DNA of 64,000 nucleotides, taken from positions 34,239-98,238 of the forward strand of contig NZ_JAQUWN010000003.1 in NCBI RefSeq assembly GCF_028692895.1. The letters run 5' to 3'. This DNA is from Pseudodesulfovibrio sp. Lineage in GTDB: Bacteria > Desulfobacterota > Desulfovibrionia > Desulfovibrionales > Desulfovibrionaceae. Of the stretch, positions 60,877 to 64,000 are shown piece by piece (position 1 is the first letter of the stretch; the number at the start of each line of letters is the position of its first letter). The translations under genes and the position numbers were made by a program. A model generated the notes under the pieces. It saw only the letters and a list, made by a program, of their open reading frames with translations. It searched no databases and was not told the origin of the DNA.

Positions 60877-62303
60877 GCCGTCTCCTTTGGTCCCGCAAGC
60901 GGCAGGAAGAGTTCGAAGAGCGCGCCCTGGCCGGGCTCGCTCTCCACCCGGATGCGGCCGCCGTGCGCCTCGGCGATGCGCCGGGCGATGGCCAGGCCGA
61001 GGCCCGCGCCGTCCACCGAGTCGCGCACCTCGTCTGCGCGGTAGTATTTCTCGAAGATGCGCTCCAGCTCCCCGGCCGCGATGCCGGGCCCGTGGTCGCG
61101 CACTCTGAACACCGCCTCGCCGCCCTCGCGCCGCACCCCGGCCTCCACCGGCCGCCCGGCCGGGGAGAACTTGACGGCGTTGCCGATGAGGTTGAGCAGG
61201 GCCTGGCGGACATGCTCGCGGTCGCAGACGCAGGTCACGGGCTCGCCCGGCGGGTCTGCCGAAAGGGTCACCCCGGCCTTGTCCGCCGAGGCGGCCAGCC
61301 GGTCCAGGGCGGAGCCGAGCAGTTCGGCGCAGTCCACGGGCCCGGGCGAGAGGGCGACGGCCTGCGACTCCAGCCTCGATACGGTCATGAGCCGGGCCAG
61401 GAGGTCGGTCAGGCGCACGGATTCCTTTTCGGCGATGCCCAGGAAATGGCGCTGCCGCTCGTTCACTTCGCCGAAGGCCCCGGAGCGGACCAGGTCCACG
61501 CCCTCGCGCACCGAGGTCAGCGGAGTGCGGATCTCGTGGCTGAGCATGGCGATGAAATCCGCGCGCATGGCCTCCTCGCGCCGGAGCCGCCCGGCCATGT
61601 CGTTGAAGGCCAGGGCCAGTTCGCCCAGCTCGTCGTCCGCCAGGACGCGCACGTCGCGCGGGGTTCCGCCCCCGCCCATGGCGGCCAGCCCGCGCCGCAC
61701 CTCGGCCAGGGAGCGGTTGATGGACCAGGCCAGGGCCAGGCTGCCGCCCACGCCCAGGAACAGGCAGAGCGCCAGGCCGTAGAGGCCCATCTCCGCCGCC
61801 CGTTGCCCGGCGGCGTGCAGGCCGGTCAGGGCGACCTGCATGTCCGACTGGTTGTCCATGAGGCTCTGTTCCAGGATGCCGGTCCAATCCTGGATGGTGG
61901 CGTCCGGGGCCAAGCTGTCGCCCGCGCTGTCGCCGGGAGCCAGGGTGATGGCGAATTCGCGGGTCAGGTCGCTCCATTCCTCGGCGTACTGGGGGTAGGC
62001 GGCCATGGTCTCGCGCAGGATCTCGCCGAACCGGTTCAGGTCGGCCACGATGAACTGGACGGCGTCCTTGTTGCCGGTCAGGCGGTAGCGGAGCACGTTG
62101 TCGCGGATGGAGTAGAGCCGGTCGAGCATTCGCTGGATGGCCGAGTCCACCTTGTGGTGCACGGTGACCAGCCGGTTGGCCACCTCGGCGTCGTGGCGCA
62201 CCTGGCGGAAGAGGAAGGCGGTGGCGGCGAAGAAAATGAGGATCAGCGCGCCGGACCAGAGCAGGAGCTTGGCGGCGATGCTGAGTCTAAGCGGCCTGGG
62301 CAT
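60873..62303 (-). CDS. GlrK/QseE-like sensor histidine kinase
   Basis: Kinase of 476 residues. TM1 is at about 12-32, a helical periplasmic region follows, TM2 lies near 172-194, then HAMP (VRVLADDELGELALAFNDM). HisKA has His256 in MLSHEIRTPLT, and HATPase_c carries DGAGLGLAIA. This is a classic EnvZ/GlrK-type layout. It is the first gene of the pair, overlapping the regulator start by ATGA. An acylphosphatase-like gene lies 80 bp upstream on the same strand. Confidence 0.9.
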   Translation of the reverse strand: MPRPLRLSIAAKLLLWSGALILIFFAATAFLFRQVRHDAEVANRLVTVHHKVDSAIQRMLDRLYSIRDNVLRYRLTGNKDAVQFIVADLNRFGEILRETMAAYPQYAEEWSDLTREFAITLAPGDSAGDSLAPDATIQDWTGILEQSLMDNQSDMQVALTGLHAAGQRAAEMGLYGLALCLFLGVGGSLALAWSINRSLAEVRRGLAAMGGGGTPRDVRVLADDELGELALAFNDMAGRLRREEAMRADFIAMLSHEIRTPLTSVREGVDLVRSGAFGEVNERQRHFLGIAEKESVRLTDLLARLMTVSRLESQAVALSPGPVDCAELLGSALDRLAASADKAGVTLSADPPGEPVTCVCDREHVRQALLNLIGNAVKFSPAGRPVEAGVRREGGEAVFRVRDHGPGIAAGELERIFEKYYRADEVRDSVDGAGLGLAIARRIAEAHGGRIRVESEPGQGALFELFLPLAGPKETA

Positions 62304-62384
62304 GGGGCGCTCCGGGATTTGGCAAGGGGGGCCGCCGGATGCTCGGTCCGGCGGGCCGCCCCGAAACTTTCCGATGGGTTCCCG

Positions 62385-62657
62385 TTATCCCCGGATGGAG
62401 AAGTTCTTGTGTTCCTTGTCGTAGTCGATGGCGTTGCAGGAGATGCCGACCAGGTCGATGATCGGAGCCTCGGTCTTCAGCTTTTCGCGGAACGCGGCGT
62501 AGCCTTCGGCGTCGCCCTGGACCAGAATCTCGGCCTTGGCGTCGGCGATGTTGCGGACCCAGCCCGTCAGGCCGAGCTGCTGGGCCAGGTCCTGGACCCA
62601 GGACTGGAAATTGGTGCCGGCGACCTTGCCTTCCACGATGCAGGTGTAACTCCTCAT
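62385..62657 (-). CDS. acylphosphatase-like protein lacking the catalytic arginine
   Basis: Protein of 90 residues, the usual acylphosphatase length. The fold signatures are visible (TCIVEGKVAGTNF, LGLTGWVRNIADAKAEILV). The family's phosphate-binding arginine, in G-V-x-F-R, is replaced by Gln18 (GTNFQSW). The companion asparagine, Asn36 in WVRN, is present. Without the arginine, hydrolysis of acyl phosphates should be severely impaired, so it may bind a ligand or partner instead. A clear GGGAGG site precedes ATG 62657. Confidence 0.75.
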   Translation of the reverse strand: MRSYTCIVEGKVAGTNFQSWVQDLAQQLGLTGWVRNIADAKAEILVQGDAEGYAAFREKLKTEAPIIDLVGISCNAIDYDKEHKNFSIRG

Positions 62658-62856
62658 TTTTGCAACCTCCCGGTGAATGTGAATTTTTGAACGCAATGCC
62701 TGAGCATACGGGAAAACCCGCGCCATGAAAAGGGCCGGGAGGGGGAAATCATGCGAAATCGGGGTTCGTTTCCCGCCCCGCGTTGCCTTCGGCCGCGGGA
62801 TCGGATATGGTTCTTGTCCGCACTGGCTGCTTCGCAACCCGAAGCAGAGGTTTCCC

Positions 62857-63411
62857 ATGCGCTTTTCCCTCGCCGCACTCCTGCTGGCGTCGGCCCTGCT
62901 CCAGCCGCTCCCGGCCGGGGCTTCCCTGCCGTTCTACAATCCCGACCTCGGGTACACCATCTGGCTGCCCGGCGAGTGGGCCGAGGCCCGGCCCGCGCTG
63001 CTCCGGCGCTACGCCGCCCTGCGCGACGGCGTGGGCCGGGACGGCGGCTGGACCGCCGGATACGCCCTGGACCGCTCGGGCGAAACCTGCCTGCTGGTCT
63101 CGGCCGTGCCCGGCCGCGTGGTCTCGCGGGCCGACATGGCCAACTTCAACCAGTTCATCATCCGGGGCATCCAGCGCGCGGAGCGGGCGGGCTGCCGCCG
63201 CCTGCGCGAGGCCAGTTTCCTGCCGGAAAAACCCATGCTCCGCCTGGTCATGGACCTGGACCCGGCGCGGACCTCGGTGGTCCACCTGGTCTACACGCGC
63301 ACGGGCATGCTCAAGTTCACGGGCGTGGCGCGGCGGGGCGACGCGGACGGGGTCCTGGCCATCGACCGGGCCGTGGCCTCGCTCTACCTGGACCAGGGGC
63401 TGGTCCGCTGA
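62857..63411 (+). CDS. secreted hypothetical protein
   Basis: Protein of 184 residues with a signal peptide (about 1-22, ending LPAGA-S) and a mature domain beginning LPFYNPDLGYTIWLPGEW. The pattern (GYTIWLPGEW, later TSVVHLVYTRTGMLKFTGVA) resembles small periplasmic domains that carry PsbP/DcrB-like folds, but I cannot assign it. One Cys pair candidate exists (ETCLLVS, AGCRRLRE). It stands alone in a divergent position from the acylphosphatase gene. Confidence 0.65.
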   Translation: MRFSLAALLLASALLQPLPAGASLPFYNPDLGYTIWLPGEWAEARPALLRRYAALRDGVGRDGGWTAGYALDRSGETCLLVSAVPGRVVSRADMANFNQFIIRGIQRAERAGCRRLREASFLPEKPMLRLVMDLDPARTSVVHLVYTRTGMLKFTGVARRGDADGVLAIDRAVASLYLDQGLVR

Positions 63412-63547
63412 CGCTCCGTGTTGACACCCCGGCGAGGGGGCGGCTAGTGTCCGTGGAGAGCGGGAACGCCTGGTCCCCGCCGCGCAGTTTTCGTACGCCC
63501 GGACCGGCCGGGCCGGGAAAAACGCCCGCCGGACGGGCCCTTTCGCC

Positions 63548-63563
63548 CGGCACGCCCCTTGCT
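63548..63563 (+). promoter_or_regulatory. probable sigma-54 promoter of the small secreted protein
   Basis: CGGCACG-CCCC-TTGCT has GG and GC ten bases apart; only the leading T is replaced by C. The predicted start near 63575 falls at the ribosome site, giving a very short leader, which is a caution. Confidence 0.5.
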
Positions 63564-63586
63564 TGGTCCGGGGCGAGGAGCAAGCC

Positions 63587-63859
63587 ATGAAGTCCCTGAT
63601 GCTCACCCTGGCCCTGTTGCTGGCCCTGCCCGCCGTCGGCGCGGCCGGACCCGCGTGGCGCGGCCTCCATGCCTCGGCGGAGGATCGCGGCCGTCCCAAG
63701 GCGTCGGACACGGTGGTCATCACCGGGCGCGACGGGCGGGTCACCGGCGTGGAGCGCCATCCCGAGGACCGCCACGGGAACGGCGAGCGCGATCGCGACC
63801 GGGAGCGGGAGCGCGACCGGGAACGCGAGCCGTCCGGCCCCGGCGGCCGCCGCAACTGA
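63587..63859 (+). CDS. small secreted protein with an Arg/Asp/Glu-rich tail
   Basis: Protein of 90 residues. It has a signal peptide (about 1-20, ending GAAG), a short middle part (SDTVVITGRDGRVTGVERHP), then a low-complexity charged tail of alternating Arg with Asp or Glu (about residues 68-83). GAGGAG lies six bases before ATG 63587. No family recognised. Its own sigma-54-like promoter suggests stress-type expression, as with the ZraP-like gene. Confidence 0.6.
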   Translation: MKSLMLTLALLLALPAVGAAGPAWRGLHASAEDRGRPKASDTVVITGRDGRVTGVERHPEDRHGNGERDRDRERERDREREPSGPGGRRN

Positions 63860-63946
63860 TTTTTTCAAGCACGAAAATACCATGTCGGCACTCCTGAGTT
63901 TTGCTGGTAACGACACCAGTAGAACCAAAACAAACGGGAGGCCGAC

Positions 63947-64000
63947 ATGGCGAAGCTCAAGGTATCATCAGTCCATCGGTTTGTAGAAGCTTTTCGTGGC
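63947..64000 (+). CDS. start of an unidentified gene, cut by the window end
   Basis: An ATG with GGGAGG five bases upstream opens 18 codons (MAKLKVSSVHRFVEAFRG) to the window edge. Codon use and base composition are clearly lower in GC than the rest. A 10-bp inverted repeat (63880-63889 and 63941-63950, CCATGTCGGC and its complement) brackets the leader. A transposase at an insertion-sequence end is one explanation; not enough is visible to say. Confidence 0.4.
   Translation, partial: MAKLKVSSVHRFVEAFRG

Overview
The window reads as chromosome of a high-GC, Gram-negative, anaerobic-type bacterium. I infer a Desulfovibrionaceae-like sulfate reducer (Desulfovibrio / Pseudodesulfovibrio group). 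The grounds are a very dense two-component and sigma-54 repertoire, a periplasmic tetraheme cytochrome c, DsrE/F/H-like sulfur-relay paralogues, a ZraP/ZraS/ZraR-like envelope-stress set and an outer-membrane polysaccharide porin. This is inference from gene content; there is no rRNA or other phylogenetic marker beyond gltX. No tRNA, rRNA, CRISPR array or complete insertion sequence was seen.

Layout. 1-4.8 kb: five signalling genes (three histidine kinases, two single-domain response regulators), the last kinase carrying a Rossmann-like N-terminal domain. 4.8-9.9 kb: a Spy/ZraP-like periplasmic protein behind a sigma-54 promoter, a DUF4405 membrane protein, a ZraS-like kinase with a Met/Gly repeat and a ZraR-like sigma-54 activator. 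10-18.8 kb: housekeeping and metabolic genes (MBL hydrolase, HDOD protein, Nfu, gltX, gamma-glutamyltransferase, tetraheme cytochrome, ureidoglycine aminohydrolase-like bicupin, DHH-CBS protein). 18.9-24.3 kb: a receiver-domain relic, a receiver-GGDEF protein and a SpoIIE/STAS/anti-sigma-kinase partner-switching trio. 24.3-32.2 kb, minus strand: a tightly overlapped operon for a synthase-dependent exopolysaccharide (three TPR proteins including an outer-membrane porin, a processive GT2, a GH26 lipoprotein, a PilZ protein).

32.6-44.5 kb is the most distinctive part. A BCCT transporter, an alkaline-phosphatase-superfamily hydrolase, three DsrH/E/F-like proteins, an OsmC-like protein, a small protein with an AlkP-like C-terminal tail, a DMT permease and a small winged-helix-like protein run in one direction and end at a PAS-AAA+ sigma-54 activator. 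A second unit follows (DMT permease, YitT protein, TSCPD protein). Both units have a well-formed -24/-12 promoter, and both are preceded by copies of the same palindrome, TGCGNCA-N4-NGTCGCN. I read this as one sigma-54 regulon for uptake and processing of an unknown, possibly sulfur-containing or zwitterionic, compound.

44.7-48.2 kb: a solute-binding protein plus NarX-type kinase, divergent from a LuxR-type regulator (a three-component sensor). 48.6-62.3 kb: an enlarged GlmS-like enzyme, a hybrid kinase, a receiver, a GAF/HD-GYP c-di-GMP phosphodiesterase, a DUF885-like protein with an altered motif, CheV and a GlrK/GlrR-like pair whose activator has an unusual GSFTHA loop. 62.4-64 kb: an acylphosphatase-like protein lacking its catalytic Arg, two small secreted proteins (one behind a probable sigma-54 promoter), and the first 18 codons of a gene in lower-GC sequence that may open a mobile element.
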